This document shows positions 17,400-25,520 of a stretch of DNA of 64,000 nucleotides, in pieces. Positions within the stretch are counted from its first letter, which is position 1, and the number at the start of each line of letters is the position of its first letter. Origin of the DNA: Candidatus Proelusimicrobium excrementi (GTDB taxonomy: Bacteria > Elusimicrobiota > Elusimicrobia > Elusimicrobiales > Elusimicrobiaceae); NCBI GenBank assembly GCA_934643455.1, contig CAKUBV010000002.1:186001-250000 (forward strand), written 5' to 3'. The notes beneath the pieces were generated by a model, which saw only the letters and a list, made by a program, of their open reading frames with translations, had not been told where the DNA came from and made no database searches. The position numbers and the translations under genes were made by a program.

Positions 17400-17625
17400 G
17401 CCCTCGCGGCTGGCACTTTGCCGATTTTGGACGGCCTTGAGGCTTTCCCTCGCGTGCCGTTTAATCCTCACGGCTAGCAATTTTCCATATTTGGGTAAAT
17501 TGAGGTTCTTTCCTCGCGTGATATTAGGTTTTATGGCTAGCAAACTTCCGTATTTGGCTTGATTTTGTTTGACTCGTGCTAAGTTTTACGCTCACAGCTA
17601 GCAATTTTCCATATTTGGGCAAATT
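17400..17625. repeat. Degenerate tandem copies of the left arm
   Basis: Four related stretches begin near 17403, 17468, 17534 and 17595. Each matches a consensus of CTCGCGGCTAGCAA, then TTTCC and TATTTGG. Only the last is followed by the full hairpin. The extra copies look like duplications or decayed insertions. Confidence 0.7.
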
Positions 17626-17755
17626 TTTATTTTTTTAAAGCTTCGGATACTGCGCCGGCTTTGCCGGCATCACACTTAGTATACCTCGCATTAAAGAAAA
17701 TAAAAATTTCCCTCAAATTTGAAAAACCACGCCGCTAACATTTTCTCACGCTGAG
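17593..17755. repeat. Long hairpin element, copy A
   Basis: The left arm (17613-17634) and right arm (17697-17718) pair through AAATTTTTATTTT with AAAATAAAAATTT, plus ATTTG with CAAAT. The apex contains CTTCGGATAC, then a small perfect hairpin GCCGGC-TTT-GCCGGC, then AGTATACCTCGC. Homologous elements are at 31647 and 45261 with different but still complementary arm sequences. Confidence 0.8.
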
Positions 17756-17882
17756 ATTTTTGTATTTTAATTTATCCCTGACTTTTCCAATATATTTACT
17801 CTTTTTTTAAAACTTTCTTCTATATATTTCTATATCTATACATATTCGGTCGCAAAATAATTCCATAACTTTTTTACTGATT

Positions 17883-17949
17883 AATGTAGGTCAGGTTTTA
17901 CCTGACAGAGGAACTTCCTTTTAACGTCAGGCATAGCCTGACCTACATT
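17883..17949. repeat. REP-like nested palindromes, copy A
   Basis: AATGTAGGTCAGG at the left and CCTGACCTACATT at the right are perfect complements. Inside each is a smaller hairpin, GTCAGG-TTTTA-CCTGAC and GTCAGG-CATAG-CCTGAC. Related copies are at 31844 and 45492. Confidence 0.85.
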
Positions 17950-17987
17950 GCTGTGTTTTTGCCGTTTGGGCGATTTGCAAGGCAGTT

Positions 17988-18108
17988 AAAATTTGGAGAT
18001 TTTTGTTTTATTTTGCGGGTTTTGTCCGAACAAAAAAATATAAGCGTAACAATATAGCAGTTGCTATTTTTTTGTGAGTTGCCCGCAAAAAAACAAAAAT
18101 CAAATTTT
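17988..18108. repeat. Long imperfect inverted repeat
   Basis: The arms 17988-18019 and 18082-18108 pair over AAAATTTG, GATTTTTGTTTT and TTTGCGGG with small bulges. The 62-base loop holds a perfect hairpin, ATAGCA-GT-TGCTAT. This inverted repeat is not seen at the other two cassettes. Confidence 0.75.
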
Positions 18109-18131
18109 ACTTGCTATGAGCCTAGCTTTTT

Positions 18132-18177
18132 GCTTACTTTTCAGCAATGGGAAAAGTAAGCCGGCCCGTCAGGCCGG
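18132..18177. repeat. Two adjacent perfect hairpins
   Basis: GCTTACTTTTC and GAAAAGTAAGC pair perfectly (18132-18161), followed at once by CCGGCC-CGTCA-GGCCGG (18161-18177). There is no gene and no T run after them, so they are unlikely to be simple terminators. Confidence 0.7.
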
Positions 18178-18239
18178 AATATGATAATAAAATAAAGAAA
18201 TTCCTATTAATAATGCGCTTTATGTAAGGCGAAAAATAA

Positions 18240-18272
18240 AAACAGTTGACTTGTTTTTTTTTTTGATAAATT
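18240..18272 (+). promoter_or_regulatory. Shared upstream block, copy A
   Basis: AAACAGTTGACTTG, a T tract and TTGATAAATTT occur about 100 bases before the Cys-rich protein gene. Nearly the same block precedes the genes at 32216 and 45710. TTGACT resembles a -35 box, but the distance to GATAAA varies between copies. Confidence 0.6.
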
Positions 18273-18280
18273 TCTTCATA

Positions 18281-18351
18281 TTTCAGGCTCCGCGGCACAC
18301 ACCTGTAATCGCTTCCCGTATTCGCTTAAAGGCGGCATAATCAGCCTGAAA
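18281..18351 (+). promoter_or_regulatory. Leader hairpin of the Cys-rich protein gene
   Basis: TTTCAGGCT (18281-18289) and AGCCTGAAA (18343-18351) are perfect complements bracketing about 53 bases just before a near-consensus ribosome site AAGGAGGTGAT. Folding of the transcript leader could affect translation; this is inference. Confidence 0.45.
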
Positions 18352-18373
18352 GGTTATAAAAAGGAGGTGATTT

Positions 18374-19234
18374 ATGAAAAGCTTAAAAATAAAATTTTTG
18401 TGGCTTTTATTAGTGTTGGTTTTACCTGTATTATGTTTTGCGGAAAGCTGTGAAAGTACAGACTTAATACAGTACAAACCCGTTGGGGATTGCGGAACGT
18501 CGGAACGCAAATGCTGTGCCAATAAGCAATGGAGCGATTGGGGCGGAGAATGTTCTGGAACGCCATGTCCTTCCTCTTGTGAGAACGGCCTGTATTTAAA
18601 TCCCAAAGTTCATTTTGAAGAGGAAGGCCCCTGCTGTGTGAATGCCTGCCAAATACCCGAATTACGAAATACCTGTAAATGTTATCAATTTGCGCTGGGA
18701 CCCGGCTTATGTAATTGTTTTAAAAATGATTCTGCTTCAATAAAACAATTTGCCCACAATGATTTGTGTGATGGTTTGTCCCCTGAGGCGGCTGGTGAGT
18801 GTGAACGTGACTTTTTAGAGCGTTACATTAGGCAAGGTTGTTATCACTGCCCCGGATTTTTGGAAAGTTCCGACACAAGGCAGCTATGCTGTACAAGCAT
18901 GGGCGGGTCGTTAGATCCACGGGATAATAAATGTTATTCAAATAAACTTTCCTGGCAAGTTGATTATAATGATAGGCCCTGCTCATCTCCGGCTTTATGT
19001 TATTCCGGGCATTGCAGCGTTCTGATGACGCCTGTCGCCTCGCAAGGGTGTTTGCGTTATGCGGCTTGTAAAAGCACCACAAGCCCCTGTTCAAAAGAAG
19101 GGTACAAATGCCAAGCCTGTACTACAAGGCGCCGCCCGGAACTGGATAAGGATTGGTGCAAAGGCGGCACTGGCTACGCTTCATATGTATATACGTATGT
19201 CTGCACCAAAGAATCTAAACTGATATTTGAATAA
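18374..19234 (+). CDS. Secreted cysteine-rich protein, unknown family
   Basis: I do not recognise this 286-aa protein. A clear signal peptide (Lys-rich start, hydrophobic core, cleavage near CFA-ES at residue 23) is followed by a mature part with 31 cysteines, more than one in nine residues. They often occur as CC (five pairs) or spaced CxC and CxxC. No internal repeat of fixed length is obvious, and no transmembrane segment follows the signal. Such a composition implies a disulfide-knit extracellular or periplasmic domain, or metal binding. The ribosome site is near perfect, suggesting high translation. It stands alone between the hairpin-rich region and a terminator, with the same upstream block as the type IV pilin gene at 45.7 kb. 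Confidence 0.75.
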   Translation: MKSLKIKFLWLLLVLVLPVLCFAESCESTDLIQYKPVGDCGTSERKCCANKQWSDWGGECSGTPCPSSCENGLYLNPKVHFEEEGPCCVNACQIPELRNTCKCYQFALGPGLCNCFKNDSASIKQFAHNDLCDGLSPEAAGECERDFLERYIRQGCYHCPGFLESSDTRQLCCTSMGGSLDPRDNKCYSNKLSWQVDYNDRPCSSPALCYSGHCSVLMTPVASQGCLRYAACKSTTSPCSKEGYKCQACTTRRRPELDKDWCKGGTGYASYVYTYVCTKESKLIFE

Positions 19235-19268
19235 TTTCCGGGATAGGCCCCCGGTACTCAACTAACCG

Positions 19269-19301
19269 CCCCGCCTGAGTTTAAGCCAAGGCGGGGTTTT
19301 T
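19269..19301 (+). terminator. Rho-independent terminator
   Basis: CCCCGCCT and AGGCGGGG pair around a 12-base loop and are followed by five T. It ends the Cys-rich protein gene. Confidence 0.88.
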
Positions 19302-19328
19302 GCAAATTTTCTTGGGCGTAAAAAAATA

Positions 19329-19352
19329 ACGCCGGCTTTTTAAAGCCGGCGT
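19329..19352 (-). terminator. Terminator of the nfnBA operon
   Basis: ACGCCGGCTTT and AAAGCCGGCGT form an 11-bp stem with a 2-base loop, followed on the minus strand by a T-rich run. Confidence 0.85.
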
Positions 19353-19375
19353 CCTTTGCAAACAAACCTAAAAAA

Positions 19376-20230
19376 TTAATGCAGTCCTATTTTACATTTG
19401 TGATCTTTTTCGTAATGCTCTAAAGATTCTTTCTCCTCGGTTTTATATTCGCCGGTGCGCTTCATAAGATTGTCAAAATCGATATTTGAAGCTTCAAACA
19501 TCGGCCCGTCCACGCAGGCGAATTTCGTTTCCCCGTTTACTATTACGCGGCAGCAACCGCACATTCCCGTGCCGTCCAGCATTATCGGGTTTAAGGAAGC
19601 AAAAGGCTTTATCCCAAGTTCCGTCATAAGTTTCGCTGTAAATTTCATCATCGGGATAGGGCCTATTATAAAACCGGCGTCTATTTTTTCGCCTTTGTCA
19701 TGCAAGGTTTTTAAAGCGTCGGTAACCAAGCCTTTTTGGCCGTAACTGCCGTCGTCCGTGGCTATGGCAGTTATGTCGGATACGGCTTTCATTTCGTCTT
19801 CAAGGATAAGCAGGCTTTTGGTTCTTGCGCCCAAAATGGAAACTATTCTGTTGCCGGCTTCTTTAAAAGCTTTTGCTATAGGCAGTATTTCCGCTATGCC
19901 TACGCCGCCGCCGCCGACGGCTACGGTTCCGTACTTTTTAATTTCAAGCGCGGTGCCAAGCGGTCCGGCCACGGTCAGGAATTTATCGCCTTGCTTTAAA
20001 TTGTTAAACATCAGCGTGGATTTGCCTATGGCTTGTATAATTGCCGTTATAGTTCCTTTTTGCGGGTTCCAGTCCACAAGCGTTACGGGCACTCTTTCGC
20101 CTAGTTCCTCCGCTCTTAAAATGATAAACTGCCCGGCTTTCGCTTTTGCCGCTATCAAAGGAGCGTAAATTTCAAATTCGCAGATAGTGTCTGATATGTT
20201 TTTTTTGTTTACTATAGTATATTTTTCCAT
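19376..20230 (-). CDS. nfnA: NADH-dependent ferredoxin:NADP+ oxidoreductase, small subunit (NfnA/SudB-like)
   Basis: This 284-aa flavoprotein of the ferredoxin-NADP reductase fold has an FAD-binding front half and an NAD-binding part (VAVGGGGVGIAEILPIA near residues 103-118). A cluster of cysteines for a [2Fe-2S] centre lies near 220-238 (DGTGMCGCCRV, then FACVDG). Paired with the next gene it forms NfnAB, which couples NADH and reduced ferredoxin to NADPH formation by electron bifurcation. The same pair is sometimes annotated sulfide dehydrogenase SudBA. It follows nfnB by 2 bp. Context of a fermenter with ferredoxin-linked Etf supports the Nfn reading. Confidence 0.85.
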   Translation of the reverse strand: MEKYTIVNKKNISDTICEFEIYAPLIAAKAKAGQFIILRAEELGERVPVTLVDWNPQKGTITAIIQAIGKSTLMFNNLKQGDKFLTVAGPLGTALEIKKYGTVAVGGGGVGIAEILPIAKAFKEAGNRIVSILGARTKSLLILEDEMKAVSDITAIATDDGSYGQKGLVTDALKTLHDKGEKIDAGFIIGPIPMMKFTAKLMTELGIKPFASLNPIMLDGTGMCGCCRVIVNGETKFACVDGPMFEASNIDFDNLMKRTGEYKTEEKESLEHYEKDHKCKIGLH

Positions 20231-20232
20231 AA

Positions 20233-21639
20233 TTATTTACCGCCTTTAGGTCTTTTGCCGGAGAGATATTCGCTTATTTTCCCGGCGGCCAAAAGCCCGT
20301 CCTTCATGGCCAAAAGTACTGTTGCGCCGCCTCTGGTAATATCGCCGCCGCCGAATACGCCTTCAATACTGCTTTGGCCGTCTTCTTTAAGTTCCAGAGT
20401 GCCGCGCTCGGTCATTTTAAGGCCGGGCGTGGTTTTTGGGATAATCGGGTTCGGTTTTTGGCCTATGGCGACTATAATGGAATCCGCCGGGATTATAAAA
20501 TCCGATCCTTCCACCGGCACCGGGCGTCTTCTGCCTTTGGCGTCGGGCTCGCCTAGTTCGGCCTTAAGGCATTTAAGGCCGGTTACATGGCCTTTATCAT
20601 CGGTCATGATTTCTTTTTGTATTGTCAGGAATGAAAATTTTACGCCTTCTTCCATGGCGTTTTCCACTTCTTCGCCGCGGGCCGGCATTTCGGCCTGGCT
20701 TCTTCTGTAAACCACCGTTACGCTTTCCGGCCCCAAACGCTGGGCGCAGCGGGCTGCGTCCATCGCGCTGTTTCCGCCGCCTAAGACTATTACGTGTTTG
20801 CCCAGTTTTACCGGCGTGTCTGCTTTAGGGAAGTCGTAAGCTTTAAGCAGATTGATTCTCGTCAAGAACTCGTTTGCGCTGTATACGCCGACGGCGTTTT
20901 CCCCGGGCACGCCCGCCATAGTGGGCAGACCCGCGCCGCTGCCGATATAAACCGCGTCATAATCTTTAAGCAAATCTTCCACGCTTAAAACCGCGCCGAT
21001 AAGGGCGTCCTGCTCAAAATGCACGCCCATGGCTTTTACGGTTTTTACTTCTTCCGTGATAATGTTTCTGGGCAGCCTGAAAGAGGGTATGCCGTAGCGT
21101 AAAACACCGCCGAAGTCATGTAAAGCTTCATATACCGTAACGTCGTTTCCGCGGCGTCTTAATTCGGCGGCGCAGGCCAAAGAGGACGGCCCTGAGCCGA
21201 CGCACGCTATTTTAAAACCCGTATCCGCTGCGGGAACGGGGGGCGTGAGCAATCCTTCTTTACGGGCGGTGTCGGCGGTGTACCTTTCCAGCAAACCGAC
21301 TGCCACTGAACCGAATCTTTCCCTAAGCACGCAGGCTCCCTCGCAATATTTTTCCTGCGGGCAAACTCTGCCGCAAACGGCGGGGAGCAAGCTCGTTTCC
21401 ATAATTTTGGAAACGGCCCCTTTAACGTCGTCTTTAAGCAAAAGCTGGATAAAAGACGGTATCTGAACGTTTACGGGGCAGGCCGCCTGACAGCGCGGAT
21501 TCTTGCAGTTTAAACATCTTGAGGCTTCTTCAAGCGCGTGTTCTTTATCGAGGCCTTGCGCCACCTCGTTAAAATTCTTTATTCTTTCTTCCGGGGATTG
21601 TCTTTTCCCGGTTTGCCTTGGCAAGGAAGGATTGGGCAT
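20233..21639 (-). CDS. nfnB: NADPH-dependent oxidoreductase large subunit (NfnB / GltD-like)
   Basis: NfnB is a 468-aa GltD-type flavoprotein. The N-terminus carries two [4Fe-4S] sites: Cys42, 45, 50, 54 (CLNCKNPRCQAAC) and Cys89, 93, 99, 103 (CGRVCPQEKYCEGAC). An FAD-binding glycine motif follows (CVGSGPSSLACAAELRRRG), and an NADPH-binding glycine motif (VLGGGNSAMDAARCAQRLG) comes later. GltD homologues also act as the glutamate synthase small subunit, but no gltB is nearby and the tandem NfnA-like partner favours NfnAB. It leads a two-gene operon. Confidence 0.87.
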   Translation of the reverse strand: MPNPSLPRQTGKRQSPEERIKNFNEVAQGLDKEHALEEASRCLNCKNPRCQAACPVNVQIPSFIQLLLKDDVKGAVSKIMETSLLPAVCGRVCPQEKYCEGACVLRERFGSVAVGLLERYTADTARKEGLLTPPVPAADTGFKIACVGSGPSSLACAAELRRRGNDVTVYEALHDFGGVLRYGIPSFRLPRNIITEEVKTVKAMGVHFEQDALIGAVLSVEDLLKDYDAVYIGSGAGLPTMAGVPGENAVGVYSANEFLTRINLLKAYDFPKADTPVKLGKHVIVLGGGNSAMDAARCAQRLGPESVTVVYRRSQAEMPARGEEVENAMEEGVKFSFLTIQKEIMTDDKGHVTGLKCLKAELGEPDAKGRRRPVPVEGSDFIIPADSIIVAIGQKPNPIIPKTTPGLKMTERGTLELKEDGQSSIEGVFGGGDITRGGATVLLAMKDGLLAAGKISEYLSGKRPKGGK

Positions 21640-21649
21640 TTTGTTTCTC

Positions 21650-24010
21650 CTAATCTGAATTTAAATTTAATTTTGCGCACAACACTTTTATCAGCTGGTT
21701 TTGCTTTATATGTTCCGGCAGATTTTTGTAAACGGAGAAAACGCTGTTCTGCGCTTGCGCCAAATCCGCCGGGAAATTAAACATTTCCGCAAAGGACAGC
21801 AGCTCAATTATTTTAGAGCTTTTGCTTAAATCAAACGGATCGGCCGCAAAGGCTTCCGTAAGCTGTTTAAGCTTCTTTGTAAGTATGCGCTTAAAACCTT
21901 CTTTTTCCAGTTTTCCGGGCATTTTGTCGAAAAATCCCAAAAGCTCGGCCACTTTTGCGGCGTCTATCGGGTCTTTGCGAAGTTCGTTTTTAATTTTTTG
22001 ATTTATCGCAAAAGCGGAAAGATTTTCAAACAGTTCCGGCATCGGCAGATTTAATCTGTAAAGATAATTAAAAATGCCTTTTTCCTGATCAAACAATTTA
22101 GAATAACTGTTTTTTATTCTTTTCTTGGAATTTTCCACCGCCTGCGCCAAAATTTGGGTCTGCTTTCCTTTAAGCAGATCTTTAATCGTCATAACGTCGA
22201 CGAAAGAGGCTTTTATCAAAGCTTTGCAGTTTTCAATATCGCCGAAGATAAACGCTTCCTTTATCTGCTCCAAATTATCCGTGCGTCCGTAAATGGAACC
22301 GGCGGTAATATCGTCGCCTTCGGTGTGCAGTACGGCGAAGCTGATATTTTTGGAGTCCAGCGTCATGCGGGAGGTAAACAGCCCGTAGCCGGTTACCAGC
22401 TTGGCTTTGCCCTGCCTTGTTACGTCCACTTTGTGATTGCTTATATTATAGGAGTAAATGCAATCGCAGAACAGCATTTCGTCCAATAAATAAGAAATGG
22501 CGTAGTTTATTGCGGCTTTGCGCATATCAACTTCAAGCGGTTTTACCAAAGCGTTGTAAACGTTTGCGCCGTTGCCGAAGCTTTTTATATTGCTTGGCGC
22601 AAGCGCGAGTTTGCTTACGAACTCTTCTTCTATATCCCGCCCGGTAAGCGCTTTATTGTATTCTATGGCTTTCTTGGCGTAGGCCATAATCTGCACGGTT
22701 TCTATGCCGGAAATTTCGTCAAAGAACCATCCGCAGCTTGTGTACATCAAAAGGGTATTGCGCTGCATTTCCATCAGTTTCAGCGCGGAAGAAGCATCCT
22801 GCAAAGCTTTGGGTGTACCGTATTCCCGCAGGAAAGCTTCCGCTTTTGAACGGTCCTCAATAACTTCGATATAAGCGTTTCTGGCCGCCCAAACGTCTTT
22901 AAAATATTCGGCTCCTTTAAGTTCAAAGGTTTGACGCAGGGAATCTCGTACAAAGTCCAAAGCTTTCCTTAAAGGGTTGCGCCATTGCTGATTCCAGCCT
23001 CTGTTCCCGCCGCTGTTGCAGCCGCAGTCGCTGTTCCAGCGTTCCACGCCGTGGCTGCAGCTCCAGGCGGTGTTTTCAAAAATTTTGGCTTCTTCCGTCG
23101 GCGGGAAAAGTTCCAAATACTGACCGTATACGGTAATATTTGCCAATTTGTTGCTTTCGATATAGTTAAGGCAATAAGCCAAAGCCATTTCCGCGAATTT
23201 TTGGTGATGTCCGTAAGTTTCGCCGTCGGTGGCTATATGCACCAGCTGGGGCTGATCAGTCGGCTGAAAAACGGAAAGCAGACGCGCGGCGAATTTTTCC
23301 CCGCTTTTTAAAGTATCGCCGAAAGCTATGCCCTGCGATATCGGTCCGTCATAAAAGAACAAAGCTATTTTTTTGCCTGAGGGCAAATTGCATAAATAAG
23401 GTTTGCCGGGGGGGACTTTTGCTCCGCTTTGGTCTTTCCAGTCTTTCTCTCCTATTTTGCGCGTGGCGGCGCATTGGCTTGGGGCCAATATGGTAAATTT
23501 TATGTCATTATCCGCCAGGAGTTCCAAAGTTTTCGTATCGACTGCGGTTTCAGCCAGCCAAATGCCTTCCGGCTTTCTTTTAAATCGCAGCTCAAAATCT
23601 TTAATACCCCAAACGATTTGGGTAAGTTTATCTTTGTCGTCGGCAAGGGGCATAATGATATGGTTGTAGACCTGCGCTATTGCGCTGCCGTGCCCGTCGA
23701 AATGCTTTTTGCTTTGTTCGTCGGCTTGCAAAATGGCCTGATAAGTTTCCGCGTCGTATTTTTGCAGCCAGGAAAGCAGCGTCGGGCCGAAGTTAAAACT
23801 TATTTTGGAGTAATTGTTTACGATGTCTTTTATCTGCCCTTTACCGTTAAAAATTCTGGCGAAAGCGTTGGCGTGATAGCACTCCGAAGATATGCGTTCA
23901 TTCCAATTGTTGAAAGGCCTTGCGCTTTCCTGTATTTCTATTTCGTCTATCCAGGGGTTTTCGCGCGGAGGCTGGTAAAAATGTCCGTGAATACAAAGAT
24001 ATCTGTTCAT
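21650..24010 (-). CDS. Glycoside hydrolase family 57 protein with DUF3536
   Basis: The N-terminal GH57 catalytic barrel shows HGHFYQPPREN near residues 8-18, the nucleophile-region motif GIWLAETAVD near residue 150 and ATDGETYGHH near 262, which holds the acid/base candidate. The remainder (to 786 aa) matches the DUF3536 extension found in long GH57 proteins. Family members act on alpha-glucans such as glycogen or starch. No signal peptide is present, so a cytoplasmic role in storage glucan turnover is likely. The ATG at 24010 precedes the conserved start of the domain. No Shine-Dalgarno is visible, so the transcript may have a very short leader; an upstream in-frame codon is possible. Confidence 0.88.
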   Translation of the reverse strand: MNRYLCIHGHFYQPPRENPWIDEIEIQESARPFNNWNERISSECYHANAFARIFNGKGQIKDIVNNYSKISFNFGPTLLSWLQKYDAETYQAILQADEQSKKHFDGHGSAIAQVYNHIIMPLADDKDKLTQIVWGIKDFELRFKRKPEGIWLAETAVDTKTLELLADNDIKFTILAPSQCAATRKIGEKDWKDQSGAKVPPGKPYLCNLPSGKKIALFFYDGPISQGIAFGDTLKSGEKFAARLLSVFQPTDQPQLVHIATDGETYGHHQKFAEMALAYCLNYIESNKLANITVYGQYLELFPPTEEAKIFENTAWSCSHGVERWNSDCGCNSGGNRGWNQQWRNPLRKALDFVRDSLRQTFELKGAEYFKDVWAARNAYIEVIEDRSKAEAFLREYGTPKALQDASSALKLMEMQRNTLLMYTSCGWFFDEISGIETVQIMAYAKKAIEYNKALTGRDIEEEFVSKLALAPSNIKSFGNGANVYNALVKPLEVDMRKAAINYAISYLLDEMLFCDCIYSYNISNHKVDVTRQGKAKLVTGYGLFTSRMTLDSKNISFAVLHTEGDDITAGSIYGRTDNLEQIKEAFIFGDIENCKALIKASFVDVMTIKDLLKGKQTQILAQAVENSKKRIKNSYSKLFDQEKGIFNYLYRLNLPMPELFENLSAFAINQKIKNELRKDPIDAAKVAELLGFFDKMPGKLEKEGFKRILTKKLKQLTEAFAADPFDLSKSSKIIELLSFAEMFNFPADLAQAQNSVFSVYKNLPEHIKQNQLIKVLCAKLNLNSD

Positions 24011-24109
24011 CTGTAATATGCTACAATATGCGCGAAACACTTTACAAGTGGCAAATTAGGGTTTATAATTTGGTTAGAGAACAATTATTTCGCCGAGGGA
24101 GGCCCGCTG

Positions 24110-25429
24110 ATGAAGAAAATTTACATAATTGACACCAACGTGCTTTTGCACGACCCGCAGTCCCTTAACAGATTTGCGGATAACGACATCGTAATACCGA
24201 TGATCGTTATAGAAGAGTTGGATAACTTCAAAACAAACTCCGATGAAAGGGGCAAAAACGCAAGGCTGGTTTCGCGCTATTTGGACGAACTTCGCGCCAA
24301 AGGCAAACTGGGCCAGGGCGTCAAATTGGAAAACGGCGGCACTTTAAAAGTGGAATTCCCTAAAGAAAATATTTTGCCCGCCGGTCTTTCCTTCCACAAG
24401 GCCGATAATGACATTTTAAATACCGCTTATTATTATCACAAGAAAGAAAGTTCCAAAACCGCTTCCAAGCCCGTTATTATAGTTTCAAAAGACACAAATT
24501 TAAGAATTAAAGCCGAAGCCATCGGCGTGGACGCGCAGGATTACAACGCCGATAAAGTTAAATATAACGAGCTTTATTTGGGCAGCAGGGAAGTTGAAGC
24601 CGATCCTTCCGAAATAGACGTTCTTTACAGAGATAAAGAACTTGCCGTAAAGCCCGGCCTTTATCTGCCCAATGAGTTTATTATCTTCAAGAGCAATGAC
24701 GGCAGCAAGAAATCCGCCGTCAGCCGCGTAACGCCTAACGGCGACGCCGTAAAGCTTCTTGCCCAGCAGGAGCCCGTTGTTTGGGGTATTAAACCTTTAA
24801 ACAAAGAGCAGCGTTTCGCCATGGAACTTCTGCTTGACGACAGAATAGACCTCGTTACCCTTGTCGGAACCGCGGGCACGGGCAAAACTTTGGTTACTTT
24901 GGCTACCGGCCTTCACAGAACTTTTGACGATGAAACCTACCGCCGCCTGCTTGTTTGCAGGCCGATAGTTCCCGTCGGCAAGGATTTGGGCTTTTTGCCC
25001 GGCACCATGGAAGAAAAACTTGAAGCCTGGATGGGCGCCATACATGATAACTTAAACTTCCTGGCAAACAAAAAGAATCCCGAAGACGGAGAAGAGGAAG
25101 TCCGCTATCTTATGACCAGCGGCAAACTGGAAGTCGCTTCCGTTACGCATATCCGCGGACGCACTTTGCCCAAACAATATATGATAGTCGACGACGCGCA
25201 AAACCTTACCCCGCATGAGATTAAGACCATACTTTCCCGCGCCGGCGAGGGAACGAAAGTCGTCGTTACGGGCGATCCTTACCAAATAGATACGCCGTAT
25301 TTGGATGTTGAATCCAACGGTCTTACATATTTGGTGGAACGCTTTAAAGGCCAAAAAACTTACGGACATATCACGTTTACCAAGACGGAGAGAAGCAATC
25401 TCGCCGATTTGGCCGGCAAACTTCTTTAA
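24110..25429 (+). CDS. PIN-domain PhoH-family ATPase (PhoH2-like)
   Basis: This 439-aa protein fuses an N-terminal PIN ribonuclease domain (IIDTNVLLHDP with Asp8, and further acidic residues near 40 and 100) to a PhoH helicase-like ATPase. The Walker A motif GTAGTGKT is near residue 253 and the DDAQNLTPHEIK segment holds Walker B. PhoH2 homologues unwind and cut RNA. It is 100 bp from the divergent GH57 gene. A GGGAGG site supports the start. It forms a single-gene unit ending at a terminator. Confidence 0.93.
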   Translation: MKKIYIIDTNVLLHDPQSLNRFADNDIVIPMIVIEELDNFKTNSDERGKNARLVSRYLDELRAKGKLGQGVKLENGGTLKVEFPKENILPAGLSFHKADNDILNTAYYYHKKESSKTASKPVIIVSKDTNLRIKAEAIGVDAQDYNADKVKYNELYLGSREVEADPSEIDVLYRDKELAVKPGLYLPNEFIIFKSNDGSKKSAVSRVTPNGDAVKLLAQQEPVVWGIKPLNKEQRFAMELLLDDRIDLVTLVGTAGTGKTLVTLATGLHRTFDDETYRRLLVCRPIVPVGKDLGFLPGTMEEKLEAWMGAIHDNLNFLANKKNPEDGEEEVRYLMTSGKLEVASVTHIRGRTLPKQYMIVDDAQNLTPHEIKTILSRAGEGTKVVVTGDPYQIDTPYLDVESNGLTYLVERFKGQKTYGHITFTKTERSNLADLAGKLL

Positions 25430-25444
25430 TGATTGTTTTACACG

Positions 25445-25476
25445 GAAAGCCCTTCCTCGGAAGGGCTTTCTTTATG
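25445..25476 (+). terminator. Rho-independent terminator
   Basis: GAAAGCCCTTCC and GGAAGGGCTTTC pair perfectly over 12 bp with a 2-base loop, just past the PhoH-like gene. Confidence 0.88.
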
Positions 25477-25520
25477 TAAAATTTTTAAAAGAAGTCTTAA
25501 TTTAATTTTGATTTGTAAAA

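Larger units (their letters stand above)
17311..18373. other. Gene-free hairpin-rich region (copy A of a shared cassette)
   Basis: No coding sequence can be supported in this stretch. It holds degenerate tandem copies of a GCTAGC-containing repeat arm (17400-17625), a long imperfect hairpin (17593-17755), nested palindromes (17883-17949), a second long inverted repeat (17988-18108), two short perfect hairpins (18132-18177), a promoter-like block (18240-18272) and a leader hairpin (18281-18351). The parts shared with the gaps at 31.6 and 45.2 kb are listed separately. Confidence 0.85.

Noticed and set aside
17400..17625. Spaced repeats that might be a CRISPR array
   Set aside because: The repeats are degenerate, unequal in spacing and part of hairpin arms, and no cas gene is present.
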